From NCBI GenBank assembly GCA_964247055.1, contig OZ176054.1, forward strand, positions 8,246,001 to 8,310,000: a stretch of DNA of 64,000 nt. Reading direction: 5' to 3'. The stretch comes from Paragordius varius. Lineage: Eukaryota > Nematomorpha. A model generated the notes under the pieces. It saw only the letters and a list, made by a program, of their open reading frames with translations. It did no database searches and was not told where the DNA came from. This document shows positions 47,086 to 59,500 of this stretch, piece after piece. The position numbers and the translations under genes are program-made. The number at the start of each line of letters is the position of its first letter. Position 1 is the stretch's first letter.

Positions 47086-47927
47086 CAGGGAGATATATGG
47101 AAAGTCGCGATTATAATTGGCCTACATTATAATGGCCGTACCAGCAGCATATGTTTTTAACATATAGATTAGACGCCAGAGGATTTTCAGATTGAAAAAG
47201 TTTGACCACGGAGCGTATGTCAAATTTATAGGCGGTTTTAATGGTACAACTAAAAATATTATTTTCATATTTTTTGAGGGAAATATGTCCGTAATATCCT
47301 CATTTACAACAATAAATGCGTTTGTAAAACATCAATATATGGTTTTGAGCCATGTTTTTTCCCTTGAAACCCAAGAAGAATTTTCTGTAAAATTCACAAA
47401 CTAAAATCTTCCGTTTTTGTTTCGATATAAAATCGGAGATAAAAATCATCATAATTTATTTTAGAAGAAAAATTTTAAATGTTTTTATAGCCACCTATTT
47501 AGACTAACGAATTGAAACCAGAGTAGTTGTTGAACCAGGTAGCTTTCGACCTAACGAAACCGGTTCTTGTTATGATTTTAGGAATATTGTTTTAAGTTAT
47601 TCGATAAATATATATACAATAATAAGTTTAATTAAATTAAAGCATTATTTTTTAGATTACCCATTCATTATTTTCACTATTTGTCTAATTTGAAATTTGT
47701 CAAAAAAATTTAAATCTAACGGTTGTCAAATGTTTATATAAAATTGTGTGATTTTTTACCTCATTATTTTTGATTGGTAATGGGTGTGATTATGCATATA
47801 TATAATCACGCATGTTAATTATATATTGTTAATTATGTCAAATTAGAATCAAATATAATTACTCAACAATCATTATTGTTAAAAAAATTATTCTATTACT
47901 CCTCGCAACATTAAAAGATTTTTTATC
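47086..47927. other. Intergenic stretch upstream of the first Lys-rich gene
   Basis: The open frame 47192-47404 is not supported by similarity. The last ~60 bases (TTATTCTATTAC...) resemble the bases upstream of the second Lys-rich gene (TTCTATTACACATTCTAAAC), so part of the 5' flank belongs to the duplicated unit. Confidence 0.45.
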
Positions 47928-48992
47928 ATGAAACGTAAATCGTCGTTTATTTTAAGCAAATCCAAAAAACAAAAATTATCTAATATTCATTCACAAGCAA
48001 CTCAATTAGAGACTCATCAAACATCTTTTAAGAAAAATGATCCCACATATAAAATGGGATTACAAAATAAGGTTGTTGAATATGGTTCAAATAAATGTAT
48101 TAATGGAAAACCAAAGAATTCAGAAACAACTGATATCAAAGTAGTTTCCAAAGGTATCAAGAGAAAAGCTGAAACCCTAAAATGGAACAATATAAAAACT
48201 GCTCAAAAATTTAAAGCTCGACAATCTCACCGAGGTGTCAAAGATAGTAAATCCAAAGGTCCTTTGTGTGGAAATAGTGAAAATCGAAAGAAAACTCCCA
48301 CAAAACAAGTAAGAAAAGCAAACACTAACCGCAAAAAGATAAAAATAATGAATAGTGATATAAATTTGGATAATCGAACCTCAAACTCAAACATGAGAGG
48401 ATCCCGTCAAAACCAATGTTTAGAATTAGAGACAGTAATTAATGTACCAAATATCAAAAATGAAAAAGAAATTAAAGCATCAGCACTGCAAAACGTAGAA
48501 GAGCCTACAATATCAAAGCAGCAAATTATTTCAAAGGAAGATGAAACCCCAATAAGCTATAAATGCCTCCGTGGCAAAAATAAAGTGAGAAAATCGATTG
48601 GAGATAGAGTGTCCGCATATAATACCCATCGAGTGATTAGCGGGAAATCCTATACTTATCGTTCAAGCGTGTGGAGAACTCAGTCTGCGGAGCGGAAATC
48701 TCCCATTCCAACAACCAAGAAATTAAATATTATGTGTTCAAAGTAAGGGCTAACTTTTTTATTAAGTATCATTTAACAGTTATAACTAAACACATTCACT
48801 TGTAGATGTAAATGTTCCTACCTCGGAAATCCAAATTCGAAAGACGATCTGCCGTACATTAGAAGGAGGCGCGGAAGAATTTTTACCGAGCCAGTACCTA
48901 TCTGCCCGTTGCCCGGTCAGGAAAACAGACATTATCTGTCAGACTTAATGGGTCCCAATTGTTTGGCGCCCATCTTTTCTTCCCACTTTTAA
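47928..48992 (+). CDS. Lys-rich basic protein, paralog A (unrecognised, two exons)
   Basis: Exon 1 is 47928-48742 and exon 2 is 48806-48992, joined over a 63-nt GT-AG intron. The join changes an apparent stop just inside the intron into an open frame (TCA AA|A TGT AAA) and gives 333 residues. The start MKRKSSFILSKSKKQ is strongly basic. The first ~210 residues are Lys/Asn/Ser-rich, low in hydrophobics and probably disordered, with nuclear-localisation-like clusters (NRKKTPTKQVRKANTNRKK). The last ~110 residues are distinct: SIGDRVSAYNTHRVISGKSY, VWRTQSAERKSPIPT, CSKCKC, RRRRGRIF, PICPLPGQEN and a hydrophobic end APIFSSHF. Composition suggests a nucleic-acid-binding or chromatin protein, but I recognise no domain. 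A paralog lies at 51482-52451. Confidence 0.7.
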
Positions 48993-50220
48993 CGTAATTT
49001 TTATATTTTTAAATGTTTTCCCAAATTTAATTTTCTAATGTATAAGCAGAAATAATTTTTTATAAAAAAATGTTTTATTCATAACAAACAAGTTCTAAAT
49101 CATTATTATAAACAGAAATCAATCATTCAAACATCAATGTATCAAAACATTACTAACAATAATAAAAGAATATTACATGAACTACTGTTTTTACAAAAAT
49201 GTATAAAAGTACTACAGAATGTGAAGTTATTAATCATTATCCCATTTATTCAGTTGCTTTTATGATTACCAATATTACTGTCAAAAGATTTTTTGGTCAA
49301 TGAACAGTCACCCATCTATAAATTATAAATCTTCGCAAACAAGCCAAAAAATTTAATATTTTTTAGATACTATAACCTTGTTTTTGATTTCACTCCAAAC
49401 AGCCCAAAATTGTTGTAATAATAGATTTTCATTACAATCGGATTCTCATTTACTAATTAAACTGAAAAATTGATATTTCAAATAATTGTAACCCTAATAC
49501 ACAAGTCAATATTTAGAAATTTAAAACTTATGAACAATACCAAGTATTAAAATGTTGTTCTAAAATAAAACTACCTCCTGTAAGCAATCTAGTCACCCTT
49601 ATGCAAAATTTAAAATTTGACCAAACATCATACAGGAAATCGCATTGTTTTTTTAGTTTAATCACTATCATTCTACCCACCTGTCATCTTATATCTACCT
49701 TTGAGTTAAGCATTTTTACGTAAGAAGGTAAACAAAATGGCTATATGATATTAACAATAAACTAAACTCTATACTCATGCAAGAAACGTCAAAACATTTG
49801 TGAAGATTACAATACTCATTGAATATTGTGGCAAATTTGGCAGTATATCTTGAGTTCAAATATTAAATGAATATAGTTTGTGAATTCCAAAACTTAATAT
49901 CAAATAAATTATAAAATACAATATTTTTAATTGGATTTATACTATTGTCTTTCCATTATTTGTACGAATGTTGGAGTGATAATTGAGTCTGATACATAAT
50001 AATCATAGGCACCCGCTAATTATTTTTTTGAAATTAGCCCGGGGAAAAAGGGTAGCCACCTCTGTTTTATTGTATCAAAAATTGAAATAAATATATAAAA
50101 GATAATTATTTTCGGCACGTTTAGAACTGCAATTCTGTATTTAAAACGTTGCATATTTTAATTAACAGTGTTTTGCATCCAAAATAGAAAACTTATCGGT
50201 TCCAATATCTAATCTATATA
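48993..50220. other. Non-coding stretch between the two Lys-rich genes
   Basis: A+T-rich with no gene seen. At about 49998-50070 the reverse complement CAGAGGTGGCTACCCTTTTT followed by CCCCGGGCTAATTTC looks like one end of a hAT-type element, but no second end or 8-bp duplication was found. Confidence 0.4.
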
Positions 50221-50229
50221 TTTATAAAA

Positions 50230-51000
50230 ATGGAAAGTGGTAGCTTTGTGATCTGTTTCTGGAAAAACGGCACACCCATTCAAATCCAAATATCAAAAAA
50301 ATATAATCATTTATGAATGCCTGGACAATAGCTTCGTCCTTTTTTTGAAGTAAGCCCCCAGTTCGGGCCCACCCCGAGCAAAAACGCGTTTTTTTGAAAA
50401 GAGAAGTCCACAAAAATCGTGTCTTTGAGATAATTTTCCGGAAAACGTGTTGGACCATTTAATTTCAAATATGATTTTTAATACTTATTTTCAATCGCGC
50501 CGAACATAATCGGCTCGCTTTTTTTTATTTAGGCTCATTTTACCCGCCTCTCCCCCCCGTAAAATGCCATTTTTTTCAAAAAAATTAAGTCCACAAAAAT
50601 AATTTTTTAAATCTATTTTTCCCCCAGGGTATGAGACCGCAAAAATATAATGAGGCTTCCAGATATACCTTGTTAAAAAGCAAAAGTTTAGTGGTGCATT
50701 TTTTTATATTGGCTGCTGGGTAAGGAGATACCCGCTAAAAACTGCGCCACCATATCGAAATTGCGTTGTCTAGGAGTTATTTTCAGAAAACCTATCAGGC
50801 CATATAAATTTAATAAGAGCCCGAAATATTACCCGTAAAAGGCAAATATTTAGGTCGAGCGGTTTTTTTCAACCCTTAATTAGGCCCTTACGCCCTAAAA
50901 ATATTGAACTATTATTTAGTTTTGAAGCCATTCTTCCAAAAACAATTGAGAACATATGGAATGAATAATGATTCCTGGTATTCCCCTATAAAGGCAAAGC
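50230..51000 (+). repeat. Dispersed copy of the 44-45 kb repeat
   Basis: Homologous to the start of the array at 44085. Shared blocks include GGCTTTGTGATCTGTTTC / AGCTTTGTGATCTGTTTC, CCCATTCAAATCCAAATATC, CAGTTCGGGCCCACC, GGTATGAGACCGCAAAAAT and AAAACCTATCAGGCCATAT. Divergence and frame-breaking indels show it is non-coding. Its presence upstream of paralog B, as the array is upstream of paralog A, suggests a shared duplication history or preference for the same region. Confidence 0.7.
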
Positions 51001-51481
51001 AAATTTATCGAAAGAGGCCAATATATGTGTTATAAAAATAATATATTACACATTAAATGTTTTATTTAGATTTCAGATATTTGTTATATAAACTAAAACT
51101 GTTTTTGGAACCGGTTGCATATTAGAAATTTAGAACAAGCGTTTTAAAAAGGAATTCCGATTTTCCAGTTCTAAAATCCTAAAAAAAATCATACAGATTT
51201 GATCTTTACCAAAAGTATTCGTATTCAAATAATTTTTTAACGGTATAAAAACAGATGAGAATTGTGTGATAAAAATTACATGTTGAAGTTTTACAGGGCC
51301 TTGCCTAATATATTTTTTGCATTCTATTATCTATTATATAAGCCTAACAATCATATATTGATTGTTTAGCAAAAAAATTCTATTACACATTCTAAACAAT
51401 TTTTATTCATGAAGCGTAAATCATCTATTATTTTAATTAAAACAAAAAATATCTCACATCCAAACGAAAGCATCCTAATTA

Positions 51482-52451
51482 ATGGTTCAACCGGCAAAAC
51501 TGAGTAAAAAGCTAGCATCCCTTAATAAAAAGAAATACAAAAACATAAAAGATAAAGTTGTTGAGAAAAAGAGTTTGAAGGACCAAACTTTTGCAAAAAA
51601 GCCAAAGAAATCGATAAAAACTGAAATCGGAAAAAGAAAAGCGGAAACTCCAAAATGGACCATTAAAAAAGCTATTACTTGTCAATCTAAAAGAGACGAA
51701 GGCCGATTTAAATTTCTTTTGTGTGAAAATAATAAAAATCGAAAGAAAACTCCCACAGAACCAGTAAAGAAAGCAAGCACTAACCGCAAAAAGAGAAAAA
51801 CAATTAATGATGATATAAATTTGCCTAATCAGACCTCAAATTCAAACATGAGAGCCCCACGTCAAAACCAGTGTTTAAAAATAGAGTCAGTAAACATAAT
51901 TAATGTATCAAATATCAAAAATAAAAAAGAAATTAAAGAATCAGCAACGCAAAACGTAGAAGAGCCTTCAATATCAAAGCAGCAAATTATTTCAAAAAAA
52001 GATTACGCTCCAATAAGCGATAAATACCTCCGTGGCAAAAATGAAGTGAGAAAATCGATTGGAGATAGAGTGTCCGCATATAATACCCATCGAGTGATTA
52101 GCGGGAAATCCTATACTTATCGTTCAAGCGTGTGGAGAACTCAGTCTGCGGAGCGGAAATCTCCCATTCCAACAACCAAAAAATTAAATATTATGTGTTT
52201 AAAGTAAGGGATAACTTTTTTAATTAAGTATCATTTAACAGTTATAACTAAACACATTCACTTGTAGATGTAAATGTTCCTACCTCGGAACAAATTCGAA
52301 AGACGATCTCCCGTACATTAGAAGGAGGCGCGGAAGAATTTTTACCGAGCCAGTACCTATCTGTCCGTTGCCCGGTCAGGAAAACAGACGTTATCTGCCA
52401 GACTTAATGGGTCCCAATTGTTTGGCGCCCATTTTTTCTTCCCACTTTTAA
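51482..52451 (+). CDS. Lys-rich basic protein, paralog B (unrecognised, two exons)
   Basis: Exon 1 is 51482-52203, the intron is 64 nt (52204-52267), and exon 2 is 52268-52451. The spliced frame is open for 301 residues from Met 51482 (MVQPAKLSKKLASLNKKKYK). Homology to paralog A runs along the whole gene. It is moderate in the Lys-rich part (KRKAETPKW / KRKAETLKW, NRKKTPTEPVKKASTNRKK) and almost perfect from SIGDRVSAYNTHR to the end, including the intron. A three-base in-frame deletion in exon 2 (GTNSKDD against GNPNSKDD) supports coding function. The original start (MKRKSSIILIKTK at 51409) survives but is out of frame, so B either uses a downstream Met or is damaged at its N-terminus. Confidence 0.65.
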
Positions 52452-54028
52452 CGTATGTTTTATTAAACCTAAATTGAGGCACTATTATAATATCCATATT
52501 CAATAATAAACTGTCTTACTTTCACAAATCTTTAATATTTTCAAAACTGTGCATAACTATTTAAATTTAATATTTGCAGCTCAGATGTATTCAAACTTTT
52601 TATAAATACTTTTAAAAAGAAACCAACATACATCAACCCACCCAACTCTATATCCAAGACTTTTTCATGAATATATTTGTTGCCGCTTATAACGACGTGT
52701 GATTGTTTCACAAAATTAACAACAAACTTTTACAAACTGTTAAAAACTCTCAAACAATTTAAAAAGTAAATCTAAAATTTGTTTCAAAAGGAAAAAAACA
52801 CCCTTGGTTAAATTAATTTTCAGCTAAAACAACTGTTGTTATTTCTAAATGGCTTGAATTCTAGTAAACAGACAATATTTGGATATAATTAAAACTACGA
52901 AATCAATAAAAAATATCGTATGGTAATCAGAAACAATGGATTTATTTAAAACGGAATCTTTGTAATACCATCAATCATACATTTGAATTCGCTCCAGGAA
53001 CATCACATATAAAACAAAATGAAAATGTTTCAAAAAATGTTATATCGTTCCCATATTTACAGTTTTGGATTTTTTAAAGTGACGGAGCAATTATGATATG
53101 GAAAAATGATTATGTATTAACCGCAAATTAACAAATGGCAATATTCAAGAAAAGTCATTCGTATTTTGGATACAATATGTAATATGAATACGTAACCGGT
53201 GTACTATGAAAATAGTTGCGCATTTATAAAATATCAAATAAATCATAATATAATACTATTATTATAAATCAAACCATTAACAGCGAAACAAATATTTATC
53301 ATTTGAAACTGTTTTCGCTAACACTACACAAATATAAAGAATGAACCAAAAACGAAATGGGATATACGATTTGCGACAGTTTTATATTGTGGGCTGAACA
53401 TTATTTTGACAACACTGAATTAATTTAGATAATTACAACGACCGCATAACCTATTTAAATAATTAGCACTTATAAATTAATGAGATCCTTCATACCGGCG
53501 TAGAGAAAAACAACACCCAAAGCTCCACATTAATTTATTATATTTGCTAAACATTAACAAAAAGTTTTCAATGCAAATTACTGATCGGCTTAAAGGATCA
53601 GAATTTTCTGGAAGCCTTGCATCGTATATTTTAGAATTATGTAATTCGGTTTCCTATAAGGCTGAGTGATTTGGGTCTAACCTCATGTAAAATTAGCGCA
53701 GCTATTTATACCATATATCGCCCCAAATTTATAGACAATTACAAGAATTAAAGGGTTAAAAATAAAATTCCGATTATATAAATATGTTGTGATATAATTA
53801 CGTATTCTATTCATGGTGATTTTATTTTGGCTTCATGTTATTCAACACCTTTTCATTTAAATTGTGAAAGAAAATCCGTAATAAGCAATTATGCATTTAA
53901 TTTTTTTGGCTGAAACCAAGTTTTATTCCATTTTACATTATATTTAGCAAGTAAGCTATTACCTATGTTAAAATAATTTTTAAATGTGAACTTCAAATGT
54001 GTAACTTTGGAAAATGGGCTTGTTTTCC
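52452..54028. other. A+T-rich non-coding stretch
   Basis: No gene, RNA or repeat shared with other parts of the window was recognised. The open frame 53889-54161 (minus) overlaps the MITE at 54029 and is not a gene. Confidence 0.45.
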
Positions 54029-54567
54029 TTAACACTTGGATCAACACATTCATTTTAGTCCTTCGATTCAAATTGGGGTAGTTTAATACCCCAGGCATGT
54101 TTAAAATTAAATTCAAAGATATGTAATCGAAACCTATGGCAAAATTTTGACTTTTAAACATTAATAAACAGAAATATATAAAAAATTTTATTCAAAAATA
54201 CTGATATTACTTATTTTAAGCTAAATTGAAAGGTAAAAATTTAGTCAACGTGACATGTGTGCAATGGTAAATTGAAAAATAATACAAAATTAACCGCTTT
54301 TCTATTTCTATCAATGTTAGATGTAATTTAAATAAAAAATTGGCCCTAATTTTACCCTTATAATTAAATGAAGACGATATTTTGCAAAAATTTTGCAAAA
54401 TAAAAATGGCGTCGAAGTAGTTTGACATGGAAATTTTTCACAAAATTTTATTTAATTTTGGCATATTTATATAATTTTATCAGGAGAGAAGCATGAATTT
54501 AAATTGGGACCGTTTCCTTCGTTTAGTTTGGGATATTTAGATACCCCAATTTGAATCCAAGTGTTAA
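54029..54567 (-). mobile_element. TTAA-flanked MITE, copy 2 (inverted)
   Basis: A 539-bp copy in reverse orientation to copies 1 and 3. It runs from TTAACACTTGGATCAACAC to TTGAATCCAAGTGTTAA and contains the reverse complements of the inner TACCCCAATTTGAATC and TTTTGCAAAATATCGTCTTC-like blocks. TTAA occurs at both ends. Confidence 0.78.
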
Positions 54568-54981
54568 TGATATTTTTTTGAATAAAGCACATATTTATCC
54601 ATTTTTTTATTTAGCATTATATGCACTAATCTAAATTTTTGGATATGGGGCAGAGGAAGTTTGATTATATATTTAGTATATGATTTTTTTATCATGATAG
54701 AAGCATAAACCATTTCTTTCAATAGTTTTTAAAAAGATTAATCTGTTGTCTGCGGTATTTTTATAATCCAGTTTGAAACGAAGTGTTAAAAATACTCACG
54801 TTTCGAACTTTTTGCTGCCAAAATTTTTCGGATTTTTTTTGACTAAATCGCTATCAAAACTCGCATATAAAAATATTATGATTAAGATTTGAAATTATTC
54901 AACTTTTAATGCATTTAATTATGTTTGGACAACAAATCTTCGGTAATTGAATTTTAAACAGCTGTTTATTTCGATTGAATA

Positions 54982-55571
54982 TTAACACTTCGATTCAAAT
55001 TGGGGTATCTAAATACCCCAGACTAAATTTAAATTAAAATTTTTAAAAAACTACTGAAAGAAACGGTCCCAATTTAAATTTATGCTTCTATCCTGAAAAA
55101 TATTATATAAATATGCCAAAACATCTTGATAAAATTTTGTTTTGAAAAAAAAAGTTCCATCTCAAACTACTTCGACGCCATTTTGTTTTTACAAAAATTT
55201 TGCAAAATATCGTCTTCATTTAATTTCAAGGGTAAAACTAAAGCTTATTTTTTATATAAATTAAATCTAACATTGATAGAAATAGAAAAAGCTATTTGTT
55301 TTGTATTAATTTTCAATTTTACCATTGCACGCATGTCACGATGACGAAATTTTACCTTTCAGTTTTAGCTTAAAATAAGTAATATCATGTATTTATGAAT
55401 AAAATTTTTTATATATTTCCGTTTATTAATGTTATATAAGTGCAAAATTCTGCCATGGTTTCGATTGCTTCCATATTTTTTAAAGTATTTGATTTTAAAC
55501 AGGCCTGGGGTATCCAACTACCCCAATTTGAATCGAAGGACTAAAATGAGTGTGTTGTATCCAAGTGTTAA
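54982..55571 (+). mobile_element. TTAA-flanked MITE, copy 3
   Basis: A 590-bp copy in the same orientation as copy 1. It begins TTAACACTTCGATTCAAATT and ends TATCCAAGTGTTAA. It lies about 410 bp from the inverted copy 2. The open frame at 55126-55344 is the same element-internal frame as 922-1110. Confidence 0.8.
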
Positions 55572-56548
55572 AGTTATCCAAATTTTAATCCAGTGGTACT
55601 CAAAACGTGGCTTCAGGCCGCATGCGACCCTAAAAGTTACCCATGCATATATTTATTTATTGATATGTATTTAACACTTCCTTACCTTCTACTTTTCTAT
55701 CTTAGTTACCTTTTGGGGTAGTTTTATATAAATTTTGTTAATAAATGACAGTTTTGAAAGTTATATAGTTAAAATTTGAATATTTAATTGTATTTATGTA
55801 TTAGATAAAACACTTATAGTTTTACAGTTTCGTGACTTCTAGAGTATAAAATTGGAAATTGGGACAGCCCAAAACACGATCGAAAAGAACAGTTGATATC
55901 AAAACAAATTATATCAAGTTTTTGAGGGTAAAATGTAGCCTTAAGACTTTTAAAGTCTATTATTTACATTTTTAACTATAATATACATTATTTGGCCGCT
56001 GCATTAGCGGTTTAAAAAAATTTATAGAAAAAATGGCAGTCAAAAAAGTTTGTGAGGATATTTTACAATTTAAAATTGTTTTAAAAGTTTTTTTAATGGG
56101 CCTGAAAAGTTAAAAAGCATATATTGAAATTCGGCTTCATACCTTAAATACTTTTCACTAAAAAACTACCATAAACGGGAATGGAGTGTTTAACCAAAAT
56201 ATGCAGTTATTTGTATGTTGTATTATATTTGCTATTTAAAAAAATAAAGTTTTACATTTAAAAAATTTTTATTTCATGGGCCTAAAGGGCTAAAAAACGC
56301 ATATATTTAAATATAGCCCAATGTTAAAATTTTTTTTGGATATTTAAATTTTAAATGGTCCTAGGTTATAAAAGTATCCCAGAAGGTCGTTAAGGGTAAA
56401 TTGCTTCAAATGAACATTTTATATTATCATGACACTAGCCTCTAGTATTCATACCTAACAGTAATAGATTTGTCATATACGTTTATCAACCTTATTGCAT
56501 TTGCCACCGATTGTAAATAAGCTGATTTATATAAAGTCACCTTACACG
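55572..56548. other. Upstream region of G6PD with a possible hAT end
   Basis: CAGTGGTACTCAAAACGTGG at 55591, followed by CTTCAGGCCGCATGCGACCC, resembles hAT ends (CAGTGGTTCTCAAAC...GGTCGCGACCC), but no partner end is visible. The remainder is A+T-rich and should carry the G6PD promoter in its last few hundred bases. No element can be assigned. Confidence 0.4.
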
Positions 56549-59500
56549 ATGACTAATCAAAACGAGGCCCTAAACTTTTTTTTAATATTCGGAGCTTCCG
56601 TATATAATATTTTTATATATTAGGGTGACTTAGCTAAGAAGAAAATATATCCAACATTATGGTATACCGATTTTAAATATTAAAGGGAGTTATTTTCCAA
56701 GAAATTGTTGCCAATAAATATTTATATTGTTGGTTATGCGCGAAGTCAATTAACAGTCGAACAAATAATGGAACATTGTGAAAAATTTATGAAAGTATTT
56801 TATGTTTTATTGAAGGATAAACCAAAAGAAAATTGTGAAGATTTTAGAAACTTTGTAAAGCGCAATTACTATGTTCGGGGAAATTATGATAGCGATGAGC
56901 ATTTTGAAAAGCTGAATCAAGAATTAGATAGTTTTACAAAACAAATTATTGAGAAAAAAATGTATGAATCTCATGATGGACGAGTCAATCTTTATGATCA
57001 AGAAGCCGAAGAAACTATAAAAAAGGCTGAAGCCAATCACGAAGAAAATCCACATAAATATTGTGTTAATATTGAAACACTTGATACTTTAACATCAGAC
57101 TCGCATAATGGTACATAACGATTACTCATATTTTTGATTAACATTGGTTATTATAACGGGTATTCAATTATTATAATCCATGATTTATGTTTTAATAACA
57201 TTAATAACAAAATTTATATTTCGTCCAAATTTATTTTGGTGTTTGTTTTTATTAACAAAGGTATATAGTCAATTATTTCTTTTTCTATTATTATATGTAT
57301 GCGGAATCTCAAAATTATTACTCAATCAAAAATTATTTTAGACAAATTAAAAGCCTCATGCGGTGATCCAGATCATAATTGTGGTTCTCAAAAATCAGGA
57401 CCCATGGGTGATTCTTCTAATACAGAGGACAAAACAAGTCAAAATATGTCACAAGGATATAATGGTATTCAAGTCAATCATTTATTCTATCTTGCCCTAC
57501 CCCCTAACGTTTATGCAACGGTTACATCTATGATCAGAAAACATTGTATGAGTAAATGGTAATAATTATAATTTTCTTCCAAAATACTTTATTATTACAA
57601 GTATAAATACGGTTAAAAAATATTTTTAATTACATGGATTATTAGAAAATTATATTGCCCCATACATTACATGCTATATAAATGACATTTTTTATATTTT
57701 CTGAGTTTTTTATCTATTTGACGTTAAGATTCTTTAGATATCAAATAATTATCATCATTATCCGCATATCTTTGCATAACCCGAGGTTTATTTCCGTTTT
57801 ATTTTTTGTCATGGCGTTTAACACTTGCACACCACACATTCATTTCAGTTCTTCGATTAAAATTGGGGCAGTTGGATACCCCAGGAATATTAAAAATTAA
57901 TTATTTCAATATGGAATGAATTAGAACCATGGCAAAAGTTTGCACTTATATAACATTAATGAACCGAAATATAAAAAATATTTATTCAATTATAACATAT
58001 TAAGAGATAAAACCCAAAGGTGAAAATTTAGCCAACCTGGTATGTGTGCATTAGCTAAATATAAATGCAATATATACCACTTTTTTGTATATAACAATGT
58101 TATATGTGATTTAATTAAGTACACTTAATTTTGGCCTTAGAATCAAATAAACAAGATATATTGCAATAATGTTGTAAAATAAATCGGCGTCTATGTAGTT
58201 TTATACGAAACTTTTTTTAAAACTAAATTTTCAGATAATTTGGCGTTTTTATATAATTTACATTAGGATAGAAGCATAAATTTAAGTTGAAACCGTTTCT
58301 TTCAGTAGTTTTTAATATTATCAACTTAAATATTGTTTGGGGTATTTAAATACCCCAATTTGAACATATACTACATTATAGCGATTTCTTCGTTATAACT
58401 CCAAAATTCATTTTGTTTTTTATGATAAGTTAAATTTGTTAAAAATAGTATGTATTTTATACATCTGGTATAATAGGGCACTATTAAACTAGAAAATATT
58501 TATATTCGACAAACAATAAAAATCTTAATGTCGTTTATAGGGGATGGAATCGACTAATTATAGAGAAACCATTTGGTCGAGATTCGGAAAGTTCAAACAA
58601 GCTCTCTGCTCACATCTCTAACCTTTACAATGAATGCCAGATCTATCGAATAGATCATTATTTGGGCAAGGAAATGACACAAAATATGTTGATTACACGG
58701 TATTGAATTCAATTTTTTTGACAATTTAAGATAATTTTTAAGTTTATTTTGAGGTTAGTTTCAGTTTTCTAAATTAATGTTATAATAATATTTTTTTTCC
58801 AAAATATATATATATACATCTTTCCCGCCATGTCATTTCTATTAATAATTAGCTTCACGAATCGAATATTTTGTTCATTGTGGAATCGGGATAATATTGC
58901 GTCTGTAATGATTAGCTTTAAAGAAGACATTGGTACAGAAGGCAGAGCTGGTTACTTTGACCAATATGGTATAATCAGGTAATCAATAAATTTATTTATC
59001 ATAAGAAAATGCCAAAGTTTTCATATATTTCCTCAATTTATATAGTTGATAAATACCCTTTTAATTGAAATCGATTATTTTATAGTAATTTTTTTAGAGA
59101 ATAAAATAATTTTTAGATAATATCTATTTTTTATCGATGTTTTTTTGAATAAATCCCTATATTTTTATTGTATAATATAATATAATATAGAGATGTTATG
59201 CAAAATCACATTTTACAATTATTATGCGTAACAGCTATGGACAAACCCGTTTCTCTTAGTGCTGATGATATCAGAAATGAAAAGGTAAAACTGTTAATTT
59301 TAATGCTTGGTTTCAGCATTAAGCATTTATTTTTTCATTTAAAGATAAAATAATTTTTTGGTTACAAATAATTGGCTTGTTAATAGACGATGATGAATAT
59401 TTAATTTATTTTATATGATAAAAAAATACTTACCATTTTTAATTTTTTAACAATATCATCATTATTTGTTACCTATCCATTTTTTGCCGTAATTTTGACT

